NCBI GenBank assembly: GCA_017412605.1
Contig: JAFPWY010000004.1
Coordinates: 62,001 to 126,000 of the forward strand
From: Fibrobacter sp.
GTDB lineage: Bacteria > Fibrobacterota > Fibrobacteria > Fibrobacterales > Fibrobacteraceae
Length of the DNA: 64,000 nucleotides
Reading direction: 5' to 3'
Numbering within the stretch: position 1 is the first letter of the stretch; every line of letters starts with the position of its first letter. Shown one piece after another: positions 25,750-34,838 of the stretch. The notes beneath the pieces are model-generated. The model was given only the letters and a program-made list of their open reading frames with translations. It was not told where the DNA came from and made no database searches. Position numbers and translations under genes: made by a program.

Positions 25750-27048
25750 TTATTCTTCGCGGAAAATAATCTTGCATTTCGGGACGAAACGGAATCCACC
25801 GCGGCGGTGACGTTCGATTTCGAAATACTTCTTCACGCCTTCGCTTTCCTTGCCGTCCTTGTCATCGGTGCCATTGATATGGGCGATAACACGGTTCAGG
25901 CGGCTTTCAAAATTCGGACGCAGCGGATCCATGCAGATAGCCGAGTCGCGCTTGAACTCGCGGTTCTCGTATTCCTCACGACCGGTCGCCGTGTATTCGC
26001 GGAGGAGGTTGCGGAGGATTCGAGCAGGAACGTTGCGCATCAAGTGCTTGCTGTTCACAGAAATGGAATCGTCGCTCTTGTAGTAAACGACCGTCACGGA
26101 ATCGTTCATGGCATCGAGAAGCTGTTCCTGAGCCTTCTGGATGGGCTGCCAAGCTTCGAATTCCTGCTTGACGACAGAGTTCATCAACTTGATGAACGGT
26201 TCGCCATTGCTGATATTCGCCTTGAACTTCACATCGAGGATGTTCGCCGGAGCACCGTAGAAGCAGCCTTCCTTAATCAGGACGGTCTTCGTTTTCGGGT
26301 CAACCACGTCCTTGGTCGCAAGGACGCAACCAATTTCCAGTTCCGCTTCGTTTTCCCACTTAATGTTGCACTTTTTCACGCATTCGCTAAAATGAGTGCT
26401 CTTGCCAACAATTTCGCCGTTGACATAGACATCGCCATCCCGCATTTCGGCCGGCAAACGATTTTCGATAGCCTCGATAAAGGATGTCTGGGAAGCAAGG
26501 AAGTTCATGTGTTCGTAGGTCGGGGTGCCCAACAGGAGCGGTCCGACACGGAACATACCGATAATCCAGCGCATCGGATTAGAAACCAGCGCACTCGGAG
26601 TATCGAAGCGATAGGTAAAGAGCATCTCGCGATTTTCAGCCACGACCTCGTTACGAAGTACGCCCGCCTGTTTCAGGAACGGGTAGCGCTTCGGAATGAT
26701 TTCCAGGCAGAGTTCGCGGACATCCTTGCATGAATAGAAAGACGAAATGAAAGGCAAATAGGTACGCAGGACGCAACGGGACGGGATGGCCTCGAAGTCA
26801 GAGCAGCGTTTGACAATGCGCTCAATGAAATCGTCCGGGTTTTCCCCACGTTCGTACAGCCACGCAACAACATTGTTTGCGATGAAACGGTGGGTTTCTT
26901 CATCAATAACGGAATCTCCGAAGTAGAGATCGTTCAGAAGCTTCACATTGAAGCGCGGGTCCCTCTTTACCAGCGTCAGGATTTCCTTGACGGAATAGGA
27001 AAGGAGAAGTTCAATGTGAATCAATTGAAGAAACAGATTTGATACCAT
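25750..27048 (-). CDS. Hypothetical protein with winged-helix-like C-terminus
   Basis: 432 residues, no signal peptide. The N-terminal half is helical with no motif recognised. The middle has a beta-rich stretch (DGDVYVNGEIVGKSTHF, VLIKEGCFYGAPANILDVKFKANISNGEPFI). The last ~110 residues resemble an OmpR-type effector: HLMRNVPARILRNLLREYTATGREEYENREF then a helix and the hairpin FEIERHRRGGFRFV, like the RGxGYRF wing. It is divergent from mutL with an 84-bp shared promoter region. If the wing is real, the protein may be a DNA-binding regulator; otherwise it is an orphan. Confidence 0.6.
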   Translation of the reverse strand: MVSNLFLQLIHIELLLSYSVKEILTLVKRDPRFNVKLLNDLYFGDSVIDEETHRFIANNVVAWLYERGENPDDFIERIVKRCSDFEAIPSRCVLRTYLPFISSFYSCKDVRELCLEIIPKRYPFLKQAGVLRNEVVAENREMLFTYRFDTPSALVSNPMRWIIGMFRVGPLLLGTPTYEHMNFLASQTSFIEAIENRLPAEMRDGDVYVNGEIVGKSTHFSECVKKCNIKWENEAELEIGCVLATKDVVDPKTKTVLIKEGCFYGAPANILDVKFKANISNGEPFIKLMNSVVKQEFEAWQPIQKAQEQLLDAMNDSVTVVYYKSDDSISVNSKHLMRNVPARILRNLLREYTATGREEYENREFKRDSAICMDPLRPNFESRLNRVIAHINGTDDKDGKESEGVKKYFEIERHRRGGFRFVPKCKIIFREE

Positions 27049-27120
27049 AATTGTACCTCGTACCTAGAACTTTCGTTTGCCAAAATTTAGCAAAACTTTG
27101 TAAAAACAACCGATTTTGTC

Positions 27121-27130
27121 TATATTTTTG
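27121..27130 (+). promoter_or_regulatory. Putative -7 box overlapping the mutL start region
   Basis: TATATTTTTG ends 2 bases before the first ATG (27133) and 8 bases before the second (27139). No Shine-Dalgarno intervenes, so mutL mRNA is probably leaderless or nearly so. Confidence 0.5.
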
Positions 27131-27132
27131 TC

Positions 27133-28920
27133 ATGAAAATGGCCGAAATACACCAATTACCCGACGAAATCATCAATAAAATTGCCGCCGGAGAGGTCAT
27201 AGAGCGCCCTGCATCCGCAGTAAAAGAACTTATTGAAAATGCCATAGATGCGGGAGCAACCCGTATTCAAGTCCAAATTGAACAGGGCGGAAAAAAGAAA
27301 ATCCTCGTTTCCGACAACGGGAAAGGCATGGGCCAGGCAGACCTGGACATCTGCTACCTCCGCCACACTACGTCCAAACTGCACTGTGCAGACGATCTTT
27401 TCCACCTGCATACAAACGGTTTCCGCGGCGAAGCCGTGGCTTCGATTGCCGCCATATCCAAAATGACGATTACCAGCGCCACCGATGACGGCGAAAGCGG
27501 CCGTATCATATTGAAAGGGGGCGAAGTCGTCGAAAAGCTGGACATCCAGGCAAGCCGGGGAACGACATTCCTTATAGAAGACCTTTTCTTCAATACGCCC
27601 GTCCGCAGGACTTTCCTCGGCAGCGACACTTCCGAAGGCACCCGCGTACTGGACGTTGTCATCAGGGCCGCCGTCGCGCACCCCGAAATCCGCTTTGACT
27701 ACAAGGTCGGCGACAAATCCGTATTCATTGGCGTTCCGGGCGAACTCAAGAACCGCCTTGCCGAAGCCATCGGTTCTGGCGTTGCGAAAAACCTCTTGCC
27801 CGTCGACTACACCGAAGCGCAAATTCACGTTTCCGGCTACATCTCCCCCGTCACCGAGACAAACGGCAAGCGCCACCACCAATTCCTGTTCATGCGGAAC
27901 AGGCCCTTCGAGAGCAAGCTCATCGGCAAGGCCGTGTCGCAAGCGTACGAGCCCTACGGGGCCCAGTGCAAGCCGGTCACCGTACTGTTCCTCGACATGC
28001 CCGACATGGACTTCGACGTGAACGTCCACCCAGCCAAGCGCGAAATCCGGTTTGCCAACCAGAACCTGGTATTCCTCGTCGTGACGCACGCCATCCGCGA
28101 AACATTCAAGGCCGCCATGGAGGCTTCCTCCCCCTTCATCGACCTGTCCGACGAAAAATACGAACCGCTGCCGATGCCTGCATCGCAAGAGGGATTCAAG
28201 CTCGGCGAACGCAAACCGCCCAAATACACCGTAGAAGACGACACGGTGCAGGACCTGTTCTCACAGCCGGAACTCGGGAAAATCATCTCGCTGGAGCCCG
28301 GACAGCCTGCAGCGCAAGCCACCGCCGCCCCACAGCAGGAACAACCCTGGACGCCGCCCACTTTTTTCCAGATTGCAAACACCTACATTGCAGGTGAAGA
28401 TGCCGAAGGTCTACTGATTATAGACCAGCATGCAGCGCATTCGCGAATCCTTTACGAGCAGGCGCTGGAAACGCTCGCATCGGGAGCCGCGCTGGACAGC
28501 CAGGAGCTTTTGTTCCCCGAGCTCATCGAGTTTTCGAAACTGGAGCAGGAACTGTTCCACTCCGTCGAAGCCGACCTCAAGCACCTGGGTTTCTACATCG
28601 AACATTTCGGTGGTGACACATACCAGATTCGCGCCATCCCAAGCTCGCTCCCCCTTTCGAGAGCGACCAAGGCGGTACACGACTTTCTGGAAGGCGTCAA
28701 TGACGGCGACAGGAACGACATGGTCAAAATTCAGGATTCCATCGCGAAGGCCTGGGCCAGGACGAACGCCCACCAGGCAGGCGACAAGCTGAAACCCGAA
28801 GAAATGGCTATGCTCGTAAGCCAGCTAATGACGATGGACGACCCGCTCAAATCGCCTTACGGGACCCCAACGCTAATGCGTCTGTCCCTCGACGAGCTTT
28901 CCAAGAAATTCAAGCATTAG
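27133..28920 (+). CDS. mutL: DNA mismatch repair protein MutL
   Basis: 595 residues; the second ATG (27139, MAEIHQL) may be the real start. N-terminal GHKL ATPase motifs are intact: KELIENAIDAGAT, DNGKGM, TSKL, GFRGEAVASIA, and a FFNTPVR loop. The C-terminal dimerisation domain is present, but the endonuclease motifs are altered. DQHAAHSRILYE (residue 431 on) has Ser437 where the catalytic Glu is usual. The CPHGRP zinc motif reads SPYGTP (574-579), and the ACR-type motif reads ARTNAHQAG. It should couple MutS mismatch recognition to downstream factors, but nicking activity is doubtful. Overlaps convergent lpxB by 48 bases. Confidence 0.93.
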   Translation: MKMAEIHQLPDEIINKIAAGEVIERPASAVKELIENAIDAGATRIQVQIEQGGKKKILVSDNGKGMGQADLDICYLRHTTSKLHCADDLFHLHTNGFRGEAVASIAAISKMTITSATDDGESGRIILKGGEVVEKLDIQASRGTTFLIEDLFFNTPVRRTFLGSDTSEGTRVLDVVIRAAVAHPEIRFDYKVGDKSVFIGVPGELKNRLAEAIGSGVAKNLLPVDYTEAQIHVSGYISPVTETNGKRHHQFLFMRNRPFESKLIGKAVSQAYEPYGAQCKPVTVLFLDMPDMDFDVNVHPAKREIRFANQNLVFLVVTHAIRETFKAAMEASSPFIDLSDEKYEPLPMPASQEGFKLGERKPPKYTVEDDTVQDLFSQPELGKIISLEPGQPAAQATAAPQQEQPWTPPTFFQIANTYIAGEDAEGLLIIDQHAAHSRILYEQALETLASGAALDSQELLFPELIEFSKLEQELFHSVEADLKHLGFYIEHFGGDTYQIRAIPSSLPLSRATKAVHDFLEGVNDGDRNDMVKIQDSIAKAWARTNAHQAGDKLKPEEMAMLVSQLMTMDDPLKSPYGTPTLMRLSLDELSKKFKH

Positions 28921-30027
28921 TTCGCGGAATGTCTGCCCACGGGCGAGTATTCCCTGCACGGATTGCGCCACGCTATCCATGTCCTTTTCGACAGCGCGAC
29001 GGCACGCCGCCACCAAATTCGCACCAGCGCCTATGCCCGCTCGCATCATTGGCGGCACGATGATTTCTTCGAAAACATCCTTGCCCAACACCAGGTTCGG
29101 CAACGCAAAATTTCCCGTACGCACCAGCATTTTCCCCAGTGCGTAGGTCAAGAAGTCCGGCTTCGTGCAGACGACCATCGGTACCCCGGCCAGCGAGACC
29201 TCGAGCGTCGCCGTACCCGGACAAACCAGGGCCAACACAGCCTGCGAATACCTTTCGAGGCGTTCTTCCACTCCAGCAGGAGCCACTTCCACCTTGACCC
29301 GGCACGCCGACTGCGCAGGCAGGTTCCTTACAATTTCCGTAAAAGAAACTTGCAACGATTCGCGGGCGGCAAGAATCGTCACTTTTCCACATTCCGCGTC
29401 GATCCGGCACGCCGCGTCCAAGGCCGTCTTCAAGAAAGCCCGTATGTTCCTTGCCGCCTGGGCACGCCGGCTTCCCGGCAAAAGGAGCACTTCCCCGCGA
29501 TCCGGCCGCCTAACCGGCAGCCGAGCACTGGCCAAAGGATGTTGAATCAGGCGCGGTTCGCAACCGAACTTGCGGTAGGCGTCCGCCTCAAAATCAAAAA
29601 AGACCGCCAATGGAATTTCTCGCAACTGTTTCGCCCGCCCCGACTTCCAAGCCCAGATTTGCGGCGGTGCGACATACAGGGCCGGCTTCCCTAGCCGCTT
29701 TGCAAGGCGAACCAGCTTCATGTTGAATCCGGGATAATCAATAGCCACAAACGCAAGGCATTGCGGACTGCAAAGAGCAGAACGAAGCTCTTCGAGATCC
29801 TTGCGTAAAGTTCTGCAACTCGCCAACACGTCGCCGAAACCGGAAACGGGAAGATGTTCGAAATTCACTAGAGGACGGAGTCCGGCACCTTGCATTCTTG
29901 CGCCACCGGCACCGCAGGTATCAAGGCCCGCAGCCATAGTTTCACGGACCAGGGATTCGCCCAAGATGTCCCCGGAATCCTCGCCCGCGCAAAAAAGGAC
30001 AAAAGGCTTTCCACCGGGGGAACCCAT
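28873..30027 (-). CDS. lpxB: Lipid-A-disaccharide synthase
   Basis: 384 residues from the ATG at 30027, 5 bases after the dnaE stop; an in-frame upstream start at 30090 would lie inside dnaE. GT19 hallmarks are FCAGEDSGDILGESLV, GAGGARMQGAG, AIDYPGFNMKLVRLAKRLG, YVAPPQIWAWKSGR and LLPGSRRAQ; CPGTATLEVSLAGVPMVV is the sugar-nucleotide loop. Joins UDP-2,3-diacylglucosamine and lipid X to make the lipid A disaccharide at the inner membrane. Its presence shows an LPS-bearing outer membrane. Co-transcribed with dnaE. Confidence 0.93.
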   Translation of the reverse strand: MGSPGGKPFVLFCAGEDSGDILGESLVRETMAAGLDTCGAGGARMQGAGLRPLVNFEHLPVSGFGDVLASCRTLRKDLEELRSALCSPQCLAFVAIDYPGFNMKLVRLAKRLGKPALYVAPPQIWAWKSGRAKQLREIPLAVFFDFEADAYRKFGCEPRLIQHPLASARLPVRRPDRGEVLLLPGSRRAQAARNIRAFLKTALDAACRIDAECGKVTILAARESLQVSFTEIVRNLPAQSACRVKVEVAPAGVEERLERYSQAVLALVCPGTATLEVSLAGVPMVVCTKPDFLTYALGKMLVRTGNFALPNLVLGKDVFEEIIVPPMMRAGIGAGANLVAACRRAVEKDMDSVAQSVQGILARGQTFRELMLEFLGKLVEGQTH

Positions 30028-30032
30028 AGAAC

Positions 30033-33000
30033 CTACCGAACCTTGTTCGAAACCCAGAACTTGACGACGCCCAGATCCTGCTTGAGCCATTTCAGCAATT
30101 CCGGGCTGTATTCGACCTTGGACTTTTTCAGCGTCAAGGCGTGCTCATAGCGAGACTCGGTCTCGACATGGCAAACAATTTCGCATCCGGTCCCTTCGAC
30201 AAACGGTTCGAAGCGTGCGAGGCCTTCTTCCATTTTCGCAAGGAACTCATCCGTAAGCATCATGGAATAGAGCGTTATATGCACGTACTTCACCATGCTT
30301 TCGCGGACGCGGTCGAGCTGCACCACCTTGTCGACAATCACCTGGAATTCTTCCGTGAGATTCTTTTCCCTGTCGCGTTTCTGTTCCAGTTGGCCCTGGA
30401 CAAGCACTCGGTCGTCTTCCGAGACGCTGTCGCGGAGGTCTTGCCAAATGTCCTTCTTGAAGAACAGTTCGATATCGCCGTGGAAGTCCTGAATTTTGCC
30501 GACACCGATGGTATCGCCTTTCTTGGTCTCGATAGAGCGCATCATCGTGACGACGCCGCCAACACAAACGCCGTGGCCGATTTTCTTTTTCAGTTCGTCC
30601 TCGGCAAGGCTGCACGTGGTAAAGCCGGAAAGCTCCGGACGGAACTCGTCGAGCGGATGGCCCGAAAGGAACAGGCCCAGCACGTCGCGCTCCTTGTTGA
30701 GCATTTCCATCGCGGTCCATTCTTCCGCTTCTTCGAGCGTTTCCGCCATATTCTGGATGGTTTCGGGGCCGCCCAAGTCGAACAGCGAAACCTGCCCCTT
30801 GGCCTTATCTTCTTGGCAGTGGGCAGCCACCTCGAGCGCGCGGTCCACGGTCGCAAACTGCACTGCACGGCTCCCCGGCAAATCGTCCAAGGCGCCCGCC
30901 ATGATAAGGCATTCCATCACCTTCTTGTTGAGCGGCGGACGCTTTTCCTTCTGCATGCCCTGGTATTCCACGACGCGCTTGCAGAAGTCAAAAATATCCT
31001 TGTACTTGCCGCGACGGTCGCGCTCGGCCACCACGTCTTCGACAACAGCGAGGCCCACGTTACGGATACCGGCGAGCCCGTACAAAATCCGTCCATCCTC
31101 GTTCGCCGTGAACACGCCGTACGAGGAGTTGATATTCGGCGACACAACCTCGATTCCCAAGCGCTTGCATTCCTGGATGATGGTCACGATGTCTTCCGTC
31201 TTGCCCATCTTCGATGTCATCGAGGCGGCCATGTATTCGGGGCCGTAATTCGCCTTCAGATAAGCCGTCTGGTAAGCCACGTAGGCGTAGGCCGCCGCAT
31301 GGCTCTTGTTGAATGCGTATCCGCAGAACGGGAGCACCGCATCCCAGACTTTCTGGATCATGGCACGGTCGTAGCCCTTCGCAAGGCACTTCTCGAAGAA
31401 TTCCGGTTCGAGTTTCGCCATCTTCTCGGGCATTTTCTTGGCCATGATACGGCGAATATTGTCAGCGCCGCCCAGCGTGTAGCCGCCCAGAATCTGGGCC
31501 AGCTTCATCACCTGTTCCTGGTACACAATCACGCCGTACGTTTCGGACAGCACCGGTTCCAGGTCGGGATGGTAACAGTCGATTTCTTCCCTGCCGTTCT
31601 TACGCGCAATAAAGTGCGGAATCTGTTCAATAGGTCCCGGACGATAAAGGGCGTTCATAGCGATCAAGTCAAAGATTCGCGTCGGTTTCAGTTCGCGCAG
31701 GTACTTCTGCATACCCGGGGATTCGAACTGGAACACCGTAGTCGTCATGCCCTTGCCAAGCAAGTCAAAGGTTTTCTTGTCATCGAGCGGGATGTGGCCC
31801 ATGTCCAGGTCAATCTTACGATTCTTCTTGACCATGTTCACCGTGTCCTGGATGATGGACAAGTTGATGAGGCCAAGGAAGTCCATTTTCAAAAGCCCGA
31901 TGTCTTCGGCGTAGTGCTTGTCGTACATCACCACCGGCGTATCGGCGGGAGCGGCACGGTAAAGCGGGGCCAAGTTATAAATCGGAGTCGGCGTAATCAC
32001 CACGCCGCACGCATGCACGCCCGTCTGGCGCGGCAAATCTTCGAGCGTAAGCGCGATGTTCCAAAGGTTCTGGTAGCTCGCACGGCTATTAATCATCGCC
32101 TGCAAGGGTTCCGGGCTGTAACCGTCTTCGAGGTTGTTGCCCTTCTTGTCTTTGCCGGTCCAAGCCTGTTTGAGGCTAAAGTTCAGCGTACGCTGCGGGA
32201 ACAGCTTGGTGATGATTTTCGCCTCTGCAGGCGGAAGGCCCAGCACGCGAGCCACGTCGGTAATCACCGCCTTCGACTTGAGCATGCCGTAAGTAATAAT
32301 CTGGCCCACACAATCGCGGCCGTACTTGTCCGTCACGTACTGGATGACGCGGCCACGGTCCCTATCCGCAATGTCGGTATCGATATCCGGCATGCTCACA
32401 CGTTCCGGGTTCAAGAAACGTTCGAAAAGCAAGTCGAACTTGAGCGGATCGATGTCGGTAATACCGATGATGTAAGTGACAAGCGAACCTGCCGCCGAAC
32501 CACGTCCCGGACCCACGGGAATCCCATGCTCGCGAGACCAGTTGATGAAGTCCCACACGATCAGGAGGTAGCCCGCCACGTTCATGTTGCGGATACAGTT
32601 TAATTCCTTGTACATGCGCTTGGCCACATCGGTCTCGTGCGCGGGGAACTTGAAATCTTCGTCGGGGAAGCGCCACTTGAGGCGCTCGTTACAAAGGTGC
32701 GTTATATATATATCTGCGTCGCCGCCGGGCTTACACCAGCGGTGCGTGTTCTTGTCCCAGGCCTTGTTGTCATCGTCGTTGAAGAACTCCGGCGAAGAAA
32801 GGCGTTCAATTTCCGCATTGTCTTCTTCGGTAAGCGCACCCGGTTCAATACCCTTCTCGGCGCAGTACTGCTCCGTGACCTTTTTCTTCTTGTCCTTGAT
32901 GACGCCCTTCAGTTCGCGCTCACGGATGACCGGATACTCGGCATCGTATTCGGCCTTCATGTATCCCTTGATTTTCTGGTATTCTTCGGAAGCGAGGAAC

Positions 33001-33902
33001 TCATCAGGAATCTTGAAACGCGGCCAGAAATCGTCGCCAATGCCCGTTTTCACGGTGAAATTGCACCGTTCCGCAATCTTGACCGTATTTTCGATTGCTC
33101 CCGGAATATGGCCGAACAACTTGACCATTTCCTCTTCGCTGCGGAAATAGAACTGGTCTGTGGGGAATCGCTTGTCCGTGAAATCGTTCAGGGTGGACTT
33201 GAGCGAGATGCAACGCAGCACCTTATGGGCCATGGCATCTTCGGACTTGATGTAATGGACATCGGCCACGGCCACAACCTCGCGGCCCATCTCGCCCGCA
33301 AGATTCACGTTAAATTCGTTCAACAGCTTTTGCTGGGGGACCCCGTTGTCACAGACCGACAAGTATAGATGTTCCCGGTCGAAAATCTTGTCCAGGGAAT
33401 CCATGTACTCGCGAGCCATGGCGTTGCGGCCCGCAGCCACGTTCTGCCCATACCGGCTAAAGAAATCACCGGCAATGGCAATCAAGCCTTCCTTGAACTG
33501 CTTTACCACCTCCAAGGGCACCGAGGGAATTTCCGCCCAGCGTTCGCTCTCTTCGTAGCGGTAGCTCACGATGCGCAGCAGGTTGTAATAACCCTTTTCG
33601 TTTTCGACAAGCAGCGTCAACCGTTCAAAAGTCGTCGGATCCTTCTGGCTTGCGCTCGAGGAATCAATGTAGACATGGCAGCCGTAAATCGTCTTTACCG
33701 GCGGAAGCCCCTGTTCCTTGCGCTTCTTGTTCAAGTCCTTGCCACGGGTCTGGATTTCCAGGATGCCGAACATGGCTCCATGGTCCGTAAGGGCGACAGC
33801 GGGTGCATTATCGGCGGCAGCCGCATTCAAAATATCGTCGAGACGGGCTGATGACTGTAAAACGGAAAACTCGGAATGGACTTGCAGGTGAACAAAAGGC
33901 AT
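30033..33902 (-). CDS. dnaE: DNA polymerase III alpha subunit
   Basis: 1289 residues. The N-terminal PHP domain begins FVHLQVHSEFSVLQSSARLDDI and has ALTDHGAMFG. The C-family polymerase core has GPGRGSAAGSLV and the catalytic MPDIDTDIADRDRGRVIQYV; the thumb/fingers region has PRQTGVHACGVVI. A tandem HhH and OB region (VCVGGVVTMMR) closes the protein. It is a DnaE1-type replicative polymerase without the PolC exonuclease insert. The region before its ATG carries TAAATTGC 5 bases upstream, another short-leader candidate. Followed directly by lpxB. Confidence 0.96.
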   Translation of the reverse strand: MPFVHLQVHSEFSVLQSSARLDDILNAAAADNAPAVALTDHGAMFGILEIQTRGKDLNKKRKEQGLPPVKTIYGCHVYIDSSSASQKDPTTFERLTLLVENEKGYYNLLRIVSYRYEESERWAEIPSVPLEVVKQFKEGLIAIAGDFFSRYGQNVAAGRNAMAREYMDSLDKIFDREHLYLSVCDNGVPQQKLLNEFNVNLAGEMGREVVAVADVHYIKSEDAMAHKVLRCISLKSTLNDFTDKRFPTDQFYFRSEEEMVKLFGHIPGAIENTVKIAERCNFTVKTGIGDDFWPRFKIPDEFLASEEYQKIKGYMKAEYDAEYPVIRERELKGVIKDKKKKVTEQYCAEKGIEPGALTEEDNAEIERLSSPEFFNDDDNKAWDKNTHRWCKPGGDADIYITHLCNERLKWRFPDEDFKFPAHETDVAKRMYKELNCIRNMNVAGYLLIVWDFINWSREHGIPVGPGRGSAAGSLVTYIIGITDIDPLKFDLLFERFLNPERVSMPDIDTDIADRDRGRVIQYVTDKYGRDCVGQIITYGMLKSKAVITDVARVLGLPPAEAKIITKLFPQRTLNFSLKQAWTGKDKKGNNLEDGYSPEPLQAMINSRASYQNLWNIALTLEDLPRQTGVHACGVVITPTPIYNLAPLYRAAPADTPVVMYDKHYAEDIGLLKMDFLGLINLSIIQDTVNMVKKNRKIDLDMGHIPLDDKKTFDLLGKGMTTTVFQFESPGMQKYLRELKPTRIFDLIAMNALYRPGPIEQIPHFIARKNGREEIDCYHPDLEPVLSETYGVIVYQEQVMKLAQILGGYTLGGADNIRRIMAKKMPEKMAKLEPEFFEKCLAKGYDRAMIQKVWDAVLPFCGYAFNKSHAAAYAYVAYQTAYLKANYGPEYMAASMTSKMGKTEDIVTIIQECKRLGIEVVSPNINSSYGVFTANEDGRILYGLAGIRNVGLAVVEDVVAERDRRGKYKDIFDFCKRVVEYQGMQKEKRPPLNKKVMECLIMAGALDDLPGSRAVQFATVDRALEVAAHCQEDKAKGQVSLFDLGGPETIQNMAETLEEAEEWTAMEMLNKERDVLGLFLSGHPLDEFRPELSGFTTCSLAEDELKKKIGHGVCVGGVVTMMRSIETKKGDTIGVGKIQDFHGDIELFFKKDIWQDLRDSVSEDDRVLVQGQLEQKRDREKNLTEEFQVIVDKVVQLDRVRESMVKYVHITLYSMMLTDEFLAKMEEGLARFEPFVEGTGCEIVCHVETESRYEHALTLKKSKVEYSPELLKWLKQDLGVVKFWVSNKVR

Positions 33903-34343
33903 GACTGCAATTTAGTAAATAGTGATTAGAGGTTAGGGGCTAGGATCTAGGGGCTAGGGGGTATGAGGTCGCGACCTTCGGTCGCTTTGAGGCTCGAGCT
34001 CGGTCGCTAACGCCCCCTTCGAGGAGTGAGGCAGTAGGAAGTGAGAGGTTAGAATCTAGGGTCTAGGGAGAGATATCACGGCTTCGCCGTCTTATATTGA
34101 CGCACGAAGTGCGTGACTCTTTTCACTAGTCTCTAGCCTCTAATCTCCAGTCTCTATTTTCGTGCCTAAAGCCTCATAGCTCATTGCTCACAGCTCATCG
34201 CTCACTGCTCATACCTCGAGCCTCGTGCCTAAAATTTGTATAAAAATGTAAAATTTACGCAGATGAACGTAAAATCTGCGAAATATTCAGCCACTTGCCT
34301 TATAAATTCTTATTTTGTGTGCATCTAACTCTAAGGAGCATAT
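33903..34343. other. 441-bp intergenic region filled by a compound heptamer/hairpin element
   Basis: Between divergent dnaE and a small lipoprotein gene. Almost all of it is accounted for by the heptamer arms and mini-hairpins described separately; the last ~110 bases hold AT-rich promoter-like sequence (TAAAATTTG near 34231) and an AAGGAG site before the lipoprotein ATG. No coding frame is credible. Confidence 0.7.
33915..34230. repeat. Heptamer compound element C with inverted arms and hairpin core
   Basis: Left arm in 7-bp register: TGATTAG, AGGTTAG, GGGCTAG, GATCTAG, GGGCTAG. Then mini-hairpins with 3-nt loops (GCGACC-TTC-GGTCGC, CGGC-TTC-GCCG, CGCAC-GAA-GTGCG) separated by more heptads (GTGAGGC, AGTAGGA, GGTTAGA, ATCTAGG). 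The right arm is in complementary sense (TCTAGCC, TCTAATC, TCATAGC, TCATTGC, TCACAGC, TCATCGC, TCACTGC, TCATACC). A 28-bp core at 33965-33992 recurs at 36338-36365 with two differences. Confidence 0.8.
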
Positions 34344-34787
34344 ATGAAATTGTCTCATCTTTGCCTGCTCGTCCTCGGCGTCATGCTACTCTGGGGATGT
34401 TCAAATCGTTCTTCATCCCCGATCCTTATCGAACGCGGCGTAGGCCAAAACGAATACGAACGCGAATACTTCGCCATTAAGGAAAGTATGGGCATCGACA
34501 AGCGCCTCAAAGACGTGTTCAAGCAAGGCTATATCGAAGAAGGCATGACCAACGACATGGTGAACCTCCTTTGGGGACCTCCCGATCACGAATCTGAAAC
34601 CGACACCAGCTGCGTGTGGGAATACTACACCCGCGAAGGCCAGCTCATCACCCGACTCATCTGGAAGCACCCCGAGCAGGCCCGTCTGAAGGGTTACGAA
34701 AACGAATGGATTCTCGAGAAGATCGAAGGCGACCGCTACGGCGGATCTCCGGCCCCGACGTCCAACCGCTCGAGCAATTACAACTAA
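34344..34787 (+). CDS. Small lipoprotein with BamE/SmpA-like motif
   Basis: 147 residues. Signal peptide MKLSHLCLLVLGVMLLWGC with lipobox. The segment IEEGMTNDMVNLLWGPPDHE is very like the start of the BamE/SmpA fold (I..GMT..qV..llGpPd), followed by VWEYYTREGQLI and a final strand. BamE-like lipoproteins support outer-membrane assembly, but many unrelated small lipoproteins share this fold. An AAGGAG site lies 6 bases before the ATG, and a terminator follows. Confidence 0.65.
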   Translation: MKLSHLCLLVLGVMLLWGCSNRSSSPILIERGVGQNEYEREYFAIKESMGIDKRLKDVFKQGYIEEGMTNDMVNLLWGPPDHESETDTSCVWEYYTREGQLITRLIWKHPEQARLKGYENEWILEKIEGDRYGGSPAPTSNRSSNYN

Positions 34788-34838
34788 CCTTAGGCCGATT
34801 TAGGTCTACAGAAACGCAAATTTCAACAATTCGACAGA

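Noticed and set aside
30141-32603. 820-residue frame antisense to dnaE
   Set aside because: dnaE has intact motifs along the whole stretch; the antisense frame shows no domain.
33903-34343. Small RNA gene in the intergenic region
   Set aside because: Hairpins are present but no promoter-terminator pair brackets a defined transcript; explained better as a repeat element.
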